Assembly (NCBI GenBank): GCA_021812985.1
Contig: JAKAMG010000025.1
Location: 1-44,057, forward strand
DNA from: Bacteroidota bacterium
GTDB taxonomy: Bacteria; Bacteroidota; Ignavibacteria; Kryptoniales; JAKASW01
Length of the DNA stretch: 44,057 nt
Direction of reading: 5' to 3'
Both the position numbers and the translations under genes were made by a program. A model generated the notes under the pieces. That model was not told the origin of the DNA. It did not search any database and was given only the letters and a program-made list of their open reading frames with translations. This document shows positions 15,483-23,706 of the stretch, one piece after another (the first letter of the stretch is position 1; every line of letters begins with the position of its first letter).

Positions 15483-16304
15483 TCAGACTTTTCCGACGAC
15501 CAGGGCTACCAGCCCGAATATCATAATGAGCTTGTAGCCGAAACTTGCTTCAGAAAAGTCTTGTCTTGTAACGAGCAGATAACTCACGTAAACGCTGATT
15601 GGAAGTATGGTCAATCCGCAGACGGCAAGGAACTGGACGGGAAGGACGCTGAGCCTGTACGCCTCCCAGACTATATAAAGGAGAAGGCCGGTCAGCGCCA
15701 GTGAAAGCCATTCAGCTGTCTTAGTTCCGTAGCGCGTGGCTATGGTCCTTATGCCCGTCTCGCTGTCCCCCTTTACGTCTTCCGCATCCTTTATGATCTC
15801 CCTGATCAAATTCGTGAGGAACGCGAATATGGCCGCAGGATAGACGTCACTAAAGTTGCGGACGGCGGCTCCACCGAATATGAACGCCAGGCCGGTTACA
15901 AGCGCGACGACGAAATTCCCGAAAAAGACAGTCCGTTTCAGTTTGGCGCTATAGAGCAAAACAAGTATCGCGGCACCTACAGCGATGATGAAAGTGAGTT
16001 CGTTGACCGCCGCGCTCGCGGCGAGTCCGCCCAGAGTGACCAAAGAATAAAACACTCTCACGCTCCTCTTCGATAGACTACCGGACGCCAGTGGACGGCC
16101 GGGGCGGTTAATCCTGTCGATGTCAACATCGAAGTAGTCGTTTATGGCGTTTCCTCCCGCGGTTACGAGAGATGCGGCTATGGCCGTGACGAGAATCTGC
16201 CAGCTCCTGACCACATCCACACCGCATAGTATGCCCGCGCATTCGACGCTGATGAAAGCTATGGCCACGTTTCCGATTCTCGCAAGCTTAAGGTATTGTC
16301 TCAT
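15483..16304 (-). CDS. UbiA-family prenyltransferase, (di)geranylgeranylglyceryl-phosphate-synthase-like
   Basis: A 273-residue polytopic membrane enzyme with about 8-9 helices. Both prenyl-diphosphate/Mg sites are intact: N55-D-Y-F-D-V-D-I-D63 followed by RINRPGRPLASG, and REIIKDAEDVKGD (D173, D176, D180), with YSAKLKR in between. The early NAINDYFDVDIDRINRPGRP pattern and short length match the group annotated as geranylgeranylglycerol-phosphate geranylgeranyltransferase, the second ether-bond enzyme of archaeal lipid synthesis, which has homologues across the FCB group. MenA- or UbiA-type quinone prenyltransferases are the main alternative. It lies 18 bases after the BamA-like gene. No G1P dehydrogenase or GGGP synthase is in the window. 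Confidence 0.82.
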   Translation of the reverse strand: MRQYLKLARIGNVAIAFISVECAGILCGVDVVRSWQILVTAIAASLVTAGGNAINDYFDVDIDRINRPGRPLASGSLSKRSVRVFYSLVTLGGLAASAAVNELTFIIAVGAAILVLLYSAKLKRTVFFGNFVVALVTGLAFIFGGAAVRNFSDVYPAAIFAFLTNLIREIIKDAEDVKGDSETGIRTIATRYGTKTAEWLSLALTGLLLYIVWEAYRLSVLPVQFLAVCGLTILPISVYVSYLLVTRQDFSEASFGYKLIMIFGLVALVVGKV

Positions 16305-16322
16305 ACGACCTTGGTCTTCAAT

Positions 16323-18083
16323 TCAAAATTGGTTTACTATGCCGAAATGTATCTTGCCATCTACGAACGAGTCGCCCTTCCCGAGTGCGAAGCTCGCTTT
16401 CAGGATACCGATCCCTGTCTCGACCTGAGCTCCTACGCCGTATCCGTAAAGCGAAAAAGAAGTGGCGGGAGTCTTTGCGACTGGATCGCTCTGTTTGAAC
16501 AGGTACCCCGCGTCGACGAAGCCGAACATGAACGACTCACGTCCAGTTGCAAATCTGTATTCAATATTCGTCCACGCCGCCTTCGTTGCAAGGAATTGGT
16601 TTTCGACATAGCCGCGTATTGTATTTGTTCCGCCGAGCCTGTACATGTCTGTCTGGTCGAGCGTTGTACCCGTTACTTGCTCTCCGTGCAATCCCACAGC
16701 AAGTATCTGCCTTGGTATGAACTGATGGAAAACCGACAGGTCGACGCTGAGATGCTGTACATAGTTCGTAAGACGAAGGTCAGGTGTGATCAGCGGTTGG
16801 GGACCGTATATTTGTTTCTCACCGAACTGTATCTGCGTGTCGTAGAGGAGTCCGTGTGTAGGACTGTAAACATCGTTTCTGCTGTCATACGAGATGCCGG
16901 CCCCCAGGTTAAGAACGCTGCTCTCGTACACGAAGTAGTTGTCGTCTGCGTTCAGGAGGGGGGTTGTCGAAAGGTTGCCTACCGAAAAGTTTGCAGTGAA
17001 ATAGTCACCAAGCATGAAGACGCCGTTCAAAGCAAGATTCCTGGTGACGGACGTTGTGTCCTGCTGACGCTGGGAAAAGTCGATCTCCGCGTTTATGGGA
17101 TAGCCAAAAACGTAAGGCTCCGAATAACCTATCTCAATCTGCTGCGTTAGCTTTGTCTCCTGGTGCCACGAGGCGCGGAATTTTCTCCCCGTCCCGAACA
17201 GATTTTTCATGGATATGTCAATCATGCCGGTGAAGTATCCAGACTGTCCCTGCTGACCAGGGACATATCCAATGACCCCGTCGAAAGTGTTTGTATTTCC
17301 TTCGACGATTTTCAGCAGTATGCCGGTTGTGTCGCCCCGTTCGAAAAGTTCCGGTTCGCTGACGCTCTGAAAAAATCCGAGCTTTTCGACTCGCTGCCTT
17401 GCAAGTGTGAGCTGGTCCTCGTCGTAGTACGCGCCCCTTTGTATGCCCAGCGCGCGAAGGATGACATAGTCCTTCGTCTCCGTATTTCCCTCCAGTCTTA
17501 CCGCATCTATAATCACCCTTTTGCCCTCGGTTATCCCTATCGATATGCCCAGAGAGTCATGGTACGGGTTGCCATAGACATATATGCTGTCAATCGAAAT
17601 TCTTGCGAGGGGATAACCGTTCGTGTTGTATTCCTTAAGGATGATATCGAGATCCTGCTCCAAGACCCCCTGGTCAAATGGTCGCCCGACCCTGGTCTCC
17701 ATTTGTGATAGAATCTTGTCTGACGTGCTAAAGCTGTTGCCGTGGAAGATTATTCTTCCCACGAGCACGCGGGCTCCTTCCGTTATGAAGACCGAAAGGG
17801 TGGCGGTGGATGTGTCGTTGCTCTGAATGACTTTGAAGGAATCTGCGCTGAAGAAGATGTAACCATCGGCGTAGTATTTTTGTGCCAGGTTTGAAATGCC
17901 CTCCCTGATCCTGGCGGTATCGGAGGAAAAAAAGCCGAGCTGGCCGAATACTTCAGTGAGAGACTCCCGGCTAAACACCGAAGCTCCGTGGAAGGTTACG
18001 GAGCCGATTCTTGTCTGGGCCGGCGATTTCGAGGCGATCAAAGCAAGAGCGCATAAGAAAAAGCCTGATTTGGCTAACTTCAT
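16323..18083 (-). CDS. BamA/TamA-type outer-membrane assembly protein
   Basis: A 586-residue Omp85-superfamily protein. Signal peptide about 1-22. Three POTRA-like domains follow at roughly 24-95, 97-185 and 188-265 (patterns GSVTFHGASVFS, GRIIFHGNSFS, IDAVRLEGNTETKDYVILRAL), then a 16-strand-type barrel (about 270-586) ending in phenylalanine. The lid-loop motif RGY is at 490-492 (GGTNTIRGY). With three POTRA domains it is closer to TamA in size than to the five-POTRA BamA, so it probably inserts a subset of outer-membrane proteins. It lies between carB and the ubiA-like gene on the same strand. The ribosome site is weak. Confidence 0.88.
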   Translation of the reverse strand: MKLAKSGFFLCALALIASKSPAQTRIGSVTFHGASVFSRESLTEVFGQLGFFSSDTARIREGISNLAQKYYADGYIFFSADSFKVIQSNDTSTATLSVFITEGARVLVGRIIFHGNSFSTSDKILSQMETRVGRPFDQGVLEQDLDIILKEYNTNGYPLARISIDSIYVYGNPYHDSLGISIGITEGKRVIIDAVRLEGNTETKDYVILRALGIQRGAYYDEDQLTLARQRVEKLGFFQSVSEPELFERGDTTGILLKIVEGNTNTFDGVIGYVPGQQGQSGYFTGMIDISMKNLFGTGRKFRASWHQETKLTQQIEIGYSEPYVFGYPINAEIDFSQRQQDTTSVTRNLALNGVFMLGDYFTANFSVGNLSTTPLLNADDNYFVYESSVLNLGAGISYDSRNDVYSPTHGLLYDTQIQFGEKQIYGPQPLITPDLRLTNYVQHLSVDLSVFHQFIPRQILAVGLHGEQVTGTTLDQTDMYRLGGTNTIRGYVENQFLATKAAWTNIEYRFATGRESFMFGFVDAGYLFKQSDPVAKTPATSFSLYGYGVGAQVETGIGILKASFALGKGDSFVDGKIHFGIVNQF

Positions 18084-18121
18084 CCTATTTTGAAAATAAG
18101 GAAGGCCGGCGTTAAGAAACA

Positions 18122-18140
18122 GGGGAGGCCGAGTCTCCCC
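18122..18140 (-). terminator. Hairpin after the second carB gene
   Basis: GGGGAG (18122-18127) and CTCCCC (18135-18140) form a 6-bp stem 20 bases past the stop codon. On the minus strand it is followed by a short T-rich stretch (GTTTCTT begins 6 bases on). A weak terminator or attenuator before the BamA-like gene. Confidence 0.4.
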
Positions 18141-18160
18141 GCAATCAAACGGAGAGCGAC

Positions 18161-19954
18161 CTATACGCTCTTATGAAAGCCCTGAATGGGCCTTACGCCA
18201 AGGCTTCCGGCCTGAAGCGATTTTATGGCCTTGACGGCAGCGGATGCGGCAGAGAGCGTAGTTGCGAACGAAACCTTGTGCTCGATGGCAGCCCATCCGA
18301 TAGCAAATTCATCGTAGCGTGCCTCTTCTCCAAGCGGGGTGTTGATGATGAATTGTATCTTGCCGTTCTTTATCGAATCGACTATGTTAGGTCTTCCTTC
18401 GCTGACCTTGTATATCTTCTCGTTGGCTATGCCGTTCCGGTCGAAGAACTTTGCGGTGCCTTCAGTGGCGAGTATTCTGAAACCGAGTTCGATGAAGCTG
18501 CGCGCGATATCGACAGTGGCGTCGTTCTTGTCGTTGTCGTTCACGCTGAAAAGTACCGTGCCGGATGTCGGGAGGGGATTGCCGGCCGCAGCCTGAGACT
18601 TCGCGTAAGCGGCGCCGAAGTTTGTGTCGATGCCCATCACCTCGCCTGTCGACCTCATCTCGGGGCCGAGGAACACCTTCACACGCGTGAACCTGTTGAA
18701 CGGAAAGACAGCCTCTTTGATTGCAATGTGCCGGAAATTGCCGTTCACGGGAGTTACATCCATGTCCTTCAGCTTCTTGCCTAGCATTATCTTCGCGGCG
18801 ATTTTCGCGAGAGGAAGCCCGATGCTTTTGCTGACGAACGGAACCGTGCGGCTCGCGCGCGGATTTACTTCTATTACGTAAACGACATCGTCCTTCATCG
18901 CAAACTGGATGTTCATGAGTCCGACGACGTTCAGCGATTTTGCGAGCATGACGGTGTATTCGCGCAGCTCGTTCAGGCATTTCTCGGTTATCATGTAGGG
19001 GGGGATGACTGCGGCACTGTCGCCTGAATGTATGCCTGCCTCCTCGATGTGTTCCATGATAGCGCCGATGACTACGTCTTCACCGTCAGCCACGGCGTCG
19101 ACATCAAACTCGAAGGCGTCCTCGAGGAACCTGTCGATGAGCACCGGCTTGTCCGGGGAGATGTCTGCGGCGGTCTGCATGTAGTTCCTCAGCGACTCCT
19201 CGTTGTAGCAGATCTCCATCGCGCGCCCGCCGAGAACATATGATGGCCTTACCAGCACGGGGTAGCCTATGTACGAGGCGACGTCGACGGCCTCAGCGAC
19301 GGAGTATGCCGTGCCGAATTGAGGGTGAGGGATCTTCAGGTGGCGGAGGAGCTCGCCGAACCTCTTCCTGTCTTCTGCGATATCTATCCCTTCCGAACTC
19401 GTCCCGAGAAGCCTGACGCCCGCTTCCTCAAGGGACTTGGCGAGCCTGAGAGGAGTCTGTCCTCCGAAGCTGACTATCACTCCCTCGGGTTCCTCGGCCT
19501 CGATGACGTTCATTACATCTTCGAAAGTCAGCGGCTCAAAGTAAAGCTTGTCGGCGGTGTCGTAGTCCGTAGACACAGTCTCCGGATTGCAATTGACCAT
19601 GATGGCCTCATAGCCCTCTTCGCGGGCCGCCATAACGCCGTGTACGCAGCAGTAGTCGAACTCGATCCCCTGGCCGATTCTGTTCGGGCCGCTCCCGAGG
19701 ATGATCACCTTCTTCCTGCCGCTCCGTCTCGATTCGTTTTCCTCGGCGTAGGTCGAGAAATGGTATGGGGTCTCGGCCTCAAATTCCGCGGCGCAAGTAT
19801 CGACCGTCTTGAAAACAGGGAGTACGTTTAGTGTCTTTCTCAAGTCCCTGATGGCGGCATCCGTCGTTCCGAGTATCTCGGCGAGCTGCTTGTCTGAATA
19901 GCCGAGTTGTTTTGCTTTTAGTAGTGTTTCTGCGTCTATTGGTCTTTTCTTCAT
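18161..19954 (-). CDS. carB2: Carbamoyl-phosphate synthase large subunit, C-terminal half (split carB)
   Basis: Carries the half that makes carbamoyl phosphate from carbamate and ATP: helical linker (TLLKAKQLGYSDKQLAEILG), conserved VDTCAAEFEAETPYHFSTY, second ATP-grasp domain (VLVRPSYVLGGRAMEICY, then NIQFAMKDDVVYVIEVNPRASRTVPFVSK) and the C-terminal MGS-like allosteric domain (ILATEGTAKFFDRNGI). Normal CarB is one chain of about 1070 residues; here the first half is a separate frame that ends just upstream. The start is uncertain: the ATG at 19954 (597 residues) begins right before the conserved helix, while a TTG at 20008 would overlap the upstream gene by 29 bases. Neither has a strong ribosome site. 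Confidence 0.9.
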   Translation of the reverse strand: MKKRPIDAETLLKAKQLGYSDKQLAEILGTTDAAIRDLRKTLNVLPVFKTVDTCAAEFEAETPYHFSTYAEENESRRSGRKKVIILGSGPNRIGQGIEFDYCCVHGVMAAREEGYEAIMVNCNPETVSTDYDTADKLYFEPLTFEDVMNVIEAEEPEGVIVSFGGQTPLRLAKSLEEAGVRLLGTSSEGIDIAEDRKRFGELLRHLKIPHPQFGTAYSVAEAVDVASYIGYPVLVRPSYVLGGRAMEICYNEESLRNYMQTAADISPDKPVLIDRFLEDAFEFDVDAVADGEDVVIGAIMEHIEEAGIHSGDSAAVIPPYMITEKCLNELREYTVMLAKSLNVVGLMNIQFAMKDDVVYVIEVNPRASRTVPFVSKSIGLPLAKIAAKIMLGKKLKDMDVTPVNGNFRHIAIKEAVFPFNRFTRVKVFLGPEMRSTGEVMGIDTNFGAAYAKSQAAAGNPLPTSGTVLFSVNDNDKNDATVDIARSFIELGFRILATEGTAKFFDRNGIANEKIYKVSEGRPNIVDSIKNGKIQFIINTPLGEEARYDEFAIGWAAIEHKVSFATTLSAASAAVKAIKSLQAGSLGVRPIQGFHKSV

Positions 19955-19979
19955 TCGTTCGGGCTCAAATAAAATTTCA

Positions 19980-21476
19980 TTATCGCTGGTTGGCTTGCGC
20001 TTCAACAAAGAAACTTTCGCGCAGGGAATTTTCGAAGTCGACTATCTCTTTTATGTTTTTCAGGAACCATGGGTCGATCCTGGTCAGGTCGTGAATCTCC
20101 TCGACAGAAAGCCCAGCCTGCAGGGCATAGCGGAGGTAGAACAGATTGTCGGACTTCGGCTGTTTTAGTCTGTTCACGATTGCCTTCCTGGCATCGGCGG
20201 ATTTGGGACCTTTGAGCTTTATGACGTCGTACAGGTCCTTTCCGTCTCCACCAATTCCGAACCTTCCTTGTTCGAGCGATCTGAGTGCCTTCTGCAGCGC
20301 CTCCTTGAAATTGCTGCCGAAAGACATGGCCTCGCCGACAGACTTCATCTGTACGCTCAGCGTATCGTCCGCCCCTTTGAATTTTTCGAAGTCCCATCTC
20401 GGTATTTTCACAACGACGTAGTCTATCGACGGCTCGAAGGATGCCGGTGTCTTTTTTGTGATGTCGTTCGGGATCTCGTCGAGGGTATATCCGACCGCGA
20501 GCATTGCGGCGATCTTGGCGATTGGGAAGCCCGTCGCCTTCGAGGCGAGCGCGCTCGATCTCGACACGCGCGGGTTCATCTCGATCACGACCATCCTCCC
20601 GGTCTTCGGATCGACGGCGAACTGTATGTTTGACCCGCCGGTCTCGACTCCGACGGCGCGGATTATCTTCTTGGCCCAGTCTCGCATCTTCTGGTATTCA
20701 CGATCGGTAAGCGTCTGGGAAGGAGCCACCGTGACGGAATCTCCGGTGTGGACCCCCATGGGATCTACGTTCTCGATTGAACATACGATCACGACGTTGT
20801 CTTTCCTGTCGCGCATTACCTCGAGCTCAAACTCTTTCCATCCGAGGACGGACTCTTCAACGAGAATTTCTGAGATGGGGCTGGCCGTCAGTCCGCGTCG
20901 CGCGACGTCCCGGTACTCTTCGATATTGTAGGCCACGCCTCCGCCCATGCCTCCGAGAGTGTACGAAGGGCGAATTATGGCAGGGAAGCCCACGGAGTCG
21001 ATGATGTCCATCGCCTGTTCCATGGTCCTGACGAACCCGCCTTTAGGCACGTCGAGTCCGATGCCGGTCACCGTCTCCTTGAACAGTTCCCTGTCTTCTG
21101 CCTTTTGAATCGCCTTCAGGTTTGCGCCGATCATCTCCACGCCGTGCTTTGCCAGGACTCCGCCCTCGGCCAGGTTGACAGCGATGTTGAGCGCGGTCTG
21201 TCCCCCCATCGTGGGGAGTACGGCGTCCGGCTTCTCGGCTTCGATTATCTTCTCGACAAATTCGGGCGTGATCGGTTCAATGTACGTCACGTCAGCCAGC
21301 TCAGGGTCTGTCATGATTGTGGCGGGGTTGCTGTTTACGAGTATGACTTTGTACCCCAGTTTCCTGAGCACCTTGCATGCCTGTGTTCCGGAATAATCAA
21401 ACTCGCATGCTTGCCCTATGACGATGGGACCGCTACCGATTATGAGAATTGAATTTATGTCAGTGCGTTTAGGCAA
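19980..21476 (-). CDS. carB1: Carbamoyl-phosphate synthase large subunit, N-terminal half (split carB)
   Basis: A 498-residue protein with the carboxyphosphate-forming ATP-grasp half: [25 protein letters not shown] at the start, [17 protein letters not shown] and [33 protein letters not shown] in the ATP-grasp fold, and the end of the oligomerisation domain [20 protein letters not shown]. It stops at TAATGA about where single-chain CarB enters the linker to the second half. Start: TTG at 21476, aligned with the canonical MPKRTDI start and with AGGA 6 bases upstream. No carA (glutaminase subunit) is adjacent. It supplies arginine and pyrimidine synthesis together with carB2. Confidence 0.92.
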   Translation of the reverse strand: MPKRTDINSILIIGSGPIVIGQACEFDYSGTQACKVLRKLGYKVILVNSNPATIMTDPELADVTYIEPITPEFVEKIIEAEKPDAVLPTMGGQTALNIAVNLAEGGVLAKHGVEMIGANLKAIQKAEDRELFKETVTGIGLDVPKGGFVRTMEQAMDIIDSVGFPAIIRPSYTLGGMGGGVAYNIEEYRDVARRGLTASPISEILVEESVLGWKEFELEVMRDRKDNVVIVCSIENVDPMGVHTGDSVTVAPSQTLTDREYQKMRDWAKKIIRAVGVETGGSNIQFAVDPKTGRMVVIEMNPRVSRSSALASKATGFPIAKIAAMLAVGYTLDEIPNDITKKTPASFEPSIDYVVVKIPRWDFEKFKGADDTLSVQMKSVGEAMSFGSNFKEALQKALRSLEQGRFGIGGDGKDLYDVIKLKGPKSADARKAIVNRLKQPKSDNLFYLRYALQAGLSVEEIHDLTRIDPWFLKNIKEIVDFENSLRESFFVEAQANQR

Positions 21477-21736
21477 TCTCAATCCTGATTTTGTGTGCAG
21501 TTAGCCATGAGATGAATAATTGAAAAGGGGGTGGACCGCTCATGGACTTTCGACGTAAAAGTTAATGATCGCGCGGAGTTGAATCAAGGATTCCGTCCCA
21601 AGAGCTTGCTTAATCGAAACGCCGCCGAGTTGTCAAAACAGGGGCGCTGAGTTAACTTTTCACGAGGCAGCGGTCCGTCGCGCTCTGCGTCAGGAGGCAC
21701 TGTAAGCAACCGCGTTCGAAAATTTAGAGGCCAGAC

Positions 21737-22516
21737 TTGGGCGAATTTAAGAAAGAAGTCAGCTCCATCATGCGTCGTCTCGAAAGATTGGCAAACTCTC
21801 GCAACGTGGATGGCATGGCCCGCTTTGGCATCAACGTCCGGCACGCGCTTGGAGTTCCGATGCCTCACCTCCGAAGTATTGCCGCTGAGGTGGGCAAGGA
21901 TCAGCGGCTCTCGCTTAAGCTTTGGAAGACGAAAATACATGAAGCAAGGATTCTCGCGGCATTAATCGGTGATCCGTCGCTGGTCACCGAAAGACAGATG
22001 GAGACGTGGGGCAGTGATTTCGATTCCTGGGATATCTGCGATCAGGTATGCAGCAATCTTTTCGATAGGACGCCCTTTGCAGTGAAGAAATCGAAGGAGT
22101 GGTCACGTCGCGACGAGGAGTTCGTCAAGAGGGGAGGTTTCGTTTTGATGGCGGCGATGGCTGTCCATGACAAGAAAGCCAGCGATGATGATTTCATTCC
22201 TTTTCTGACAATCATCAAGCGGGAAGCGGTTGACGACAGGAATTTCGTGAAGAAGGCAGTCAACTGGGCACTCAGGCAAATAGGGAAAAGGAGCCCCGGT
22301 CTGAACAGGGCGTCCGTCAGAACAGCCAAAGAGATAAGCGAAATTGGCAGCAGGACAGCTAGGTGGATTGCGTCGGATGCGCTCAGGGAACTGACTGGCG
22401 ACGCGGTGGCGAAAAGGTTTGGGCGAAGTAATTCGGTTGCTCCTTCACCGGCACGCATCCGTCGGCAACCGGGCGGCGGTGACTCTGGCAAGTCATACCG
22501 TCGGTACCCGATGTGA
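21737..22516 (+). CDS. AlkD-like DNA alkylation-repair protein
   Basis: A 259-residue protein of the HEAT-like-repeat DNA glycosylase family (AlkD, COG4912), which removes bulky or cationic alkylated bases such as 3-methyladenine. The family signature is seen at WGSDFDSWDICDQVC (W98, D99, D102), with further helical repeats FVKRGGFVLMAAMAVHD and NFVKKAVNWALRQIGKRS that carry the DNA-contacting and catalytic surface in AlkD. The C-terminal tail after about residue 230 is basic and proline-rich, with no family counterpart. The start is taken as TTG at 21737 with AGAGG 6 bases upstream; an ATG at 21770 is the alternative with a poorer site. It lies 64 bases before galT. Confidence 0.88.
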   Translation: MGEFKKEVSSIMRRLERLANSRNVDGMARFGINVRHALGVPMPHLRSIAAEVGKDQRLSLKLWKTKIHEARILAALIGDPSLVTERQMETWGSDFDSWDICDQVCSNLFDRTPFAVKKSKEWSRRDEEFVKRGGFVLMAAMAVHDKKASDDDFIPFLTIIKREAVDDRNFVKKAVNWALRQIGKRSPGLNRASVRTAKEISEIGSRTARWIASDALRELTGDAVAKRFGRSNSVAPSPARIRRQPGGGDSGKSYRRYPM

Positions 22517-22580
22517 TCGGACATAGATCCGCCGGAGCTGCAGCCCGTACCTTCTGCGTTCAACAAAGGGAGGATGCTTT

Positions 22581-23582
22581 ATGGCTGAACTCAGGCAAAA
22601 TGTGGTGACGAGGGAGTGGGTAATTATAACACCTGAGCGTGCGAAGCGGCCTGACCAATTTGTGAAGCCGAAGGGAATTGAGCCGCCGCTCCCAATGAGC
22701 TCGCCGGATTGCCCGTTCTGCGTAGGGAACGAGCACCTGACACTCAGAGAGACCTTCCGGATCGGGGAGGGGGGGAACTGGAGGGTCAGAGCCATACCCA
22801 ACAGATATCCCGCGCTGACGGATACGGGGGAGCGCGTTCGCAAGGTGGACGGGATCTACCGATCCATGTCCGCCGTTGGATTCCACGAGGTGATAGTGGA
22901 ACATCCGCTTCACAATATGACGCTGGCCCTTATGCCCGAGAAGCACGTGGCGGATGTGCTGAGGGCCTACCGCCAGCGTTACAGGGCAATAAGGAAGGAC
23001 AACCGCATCGAGGCGGTCATCCTGTTTAAGAATCACGGCGAGGGGGCGGGGACATCACTCGTCCATCCTCACTCCCAGCTGGTCGCCACTCCCATAGTTC
23101 CGGCGCAGATAAGGCATCGCGCTGAAGAGGCTATAAGATATTTCGATGACACGGGCGAATGTGTCTGCTGCAGGACCGTTCAGGATGAAGTGCGGGCGAA
23201 GGAAAGGATAATAATTCAGACGAGGCATTTCGCGGCGTTTATTCCTTACGCTGCCCTTTCTCCGTTTCACATCTGGATCTTTCCGCTGAAGCACGTTTCT
23301 TCATTCGAAGAGATTACCGATACCGAGATCAGGGACCTGGCAGGGTGTCTTAAGAATGTACTGGCTAGGCTCTATTACGGACTGAACAACCCCGACTTCA
23401 ACTATTCGATCCGCTCGATACCGACACGCGATCTGCGCGTAGAATACTTCCATTGGTACCTTACGATCGTACCGCGCGTCTCGAAGACGGCAGGGTTCGA
23501 AATCGGAAGCGGGATGTACGTGAATACGGCTTTTCCTGAAGAGAGCGCGGAGTTCCTGAGGAAGGTGGCGACCTGTGATTAA
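22581..23582 (+). CDS. galT: Galactose-1-phosphate uridylyltransferase
   Basis: A 333-residue HIT-superfamily enzyme of the Leloir pathway: exchanges UMP between UDP-glucose and galactose-1-phosphate. The active-site motif HPHSQ is at H162-P-H164, with the nucleophile being the second His; NHGEGAGTSLVHPHSQ is conserved. The zinc cysteines C44/C47 (SPDCPFC) are present, and FPLKHVSSFEE and EYFHWYLTIVPR lie in the second half. Ribosome site GGAGG before the ATG. The last 19 coding bases of EFLRKV recur at 29445-29463 on the same strand and frame, so the native 3' end of this gene may have been altered by insertion of the island that follows. No other Leloir gene is in the window. Confidence 0.93.
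   Translation: MAELRQNVVTREWVIITPERAKRPDQFVKPKGIEPPLPMSSPDCPFCVGNEHLTLRETFRIGEGGNWRVRAIPNRYPALTDTGERVRKVDGIYRSMSAVGFHEVIVEHPLHNMTLALMPEKHVADVLRAYRQRYRAIRKDNRIEAVILFKNHGEGAGTSLVHPHSQLVATPIVPAQIRHRAEEAIRYFDDTGECVCCRTVQDEVRAKERIIIQTRHFAAFIPYAALSPFHIWIFPLKHVSSFEEITDTEIRDLAGCLKNVLARLYYGLNNPDFNYSIRSIPTRDLRVEYFHWYLTIVPRVSKTAGFEIGSGMYVNTAFPEESAEFLRKVATCD
23550..23568 (+). repeat. 19-bp direct repeat, left copy (galT 3' end)
   Basis: The bases encoding EFLRKV near the end of galT (GAGTTCCTGAGGAAGGTGG) are identical to 29445-29463. Together the two copies bracket the T9SS island. An att-like or recombination footprint is possible. Confidence 0.7.
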
Positions 23583-23706
23583 TCGATAACATGTTTCGTG
23601 AGTATCTCAAAAAAAAACAAGCCGCATGACTAGACGGCCTGCCGCATTATAAGTCAACGGACAAAATTGGGATGAGTTACGAATCCCGACTGCCCACTTG
23701 ATTTCC

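Noticed and set aside
16296-17150. A 284-codon plus-strand frame inside the BamA-like gene
   Set aside because: Antisense shadow; no ribosome site or domain, while the minus strand has POTRA and barrel signatures.
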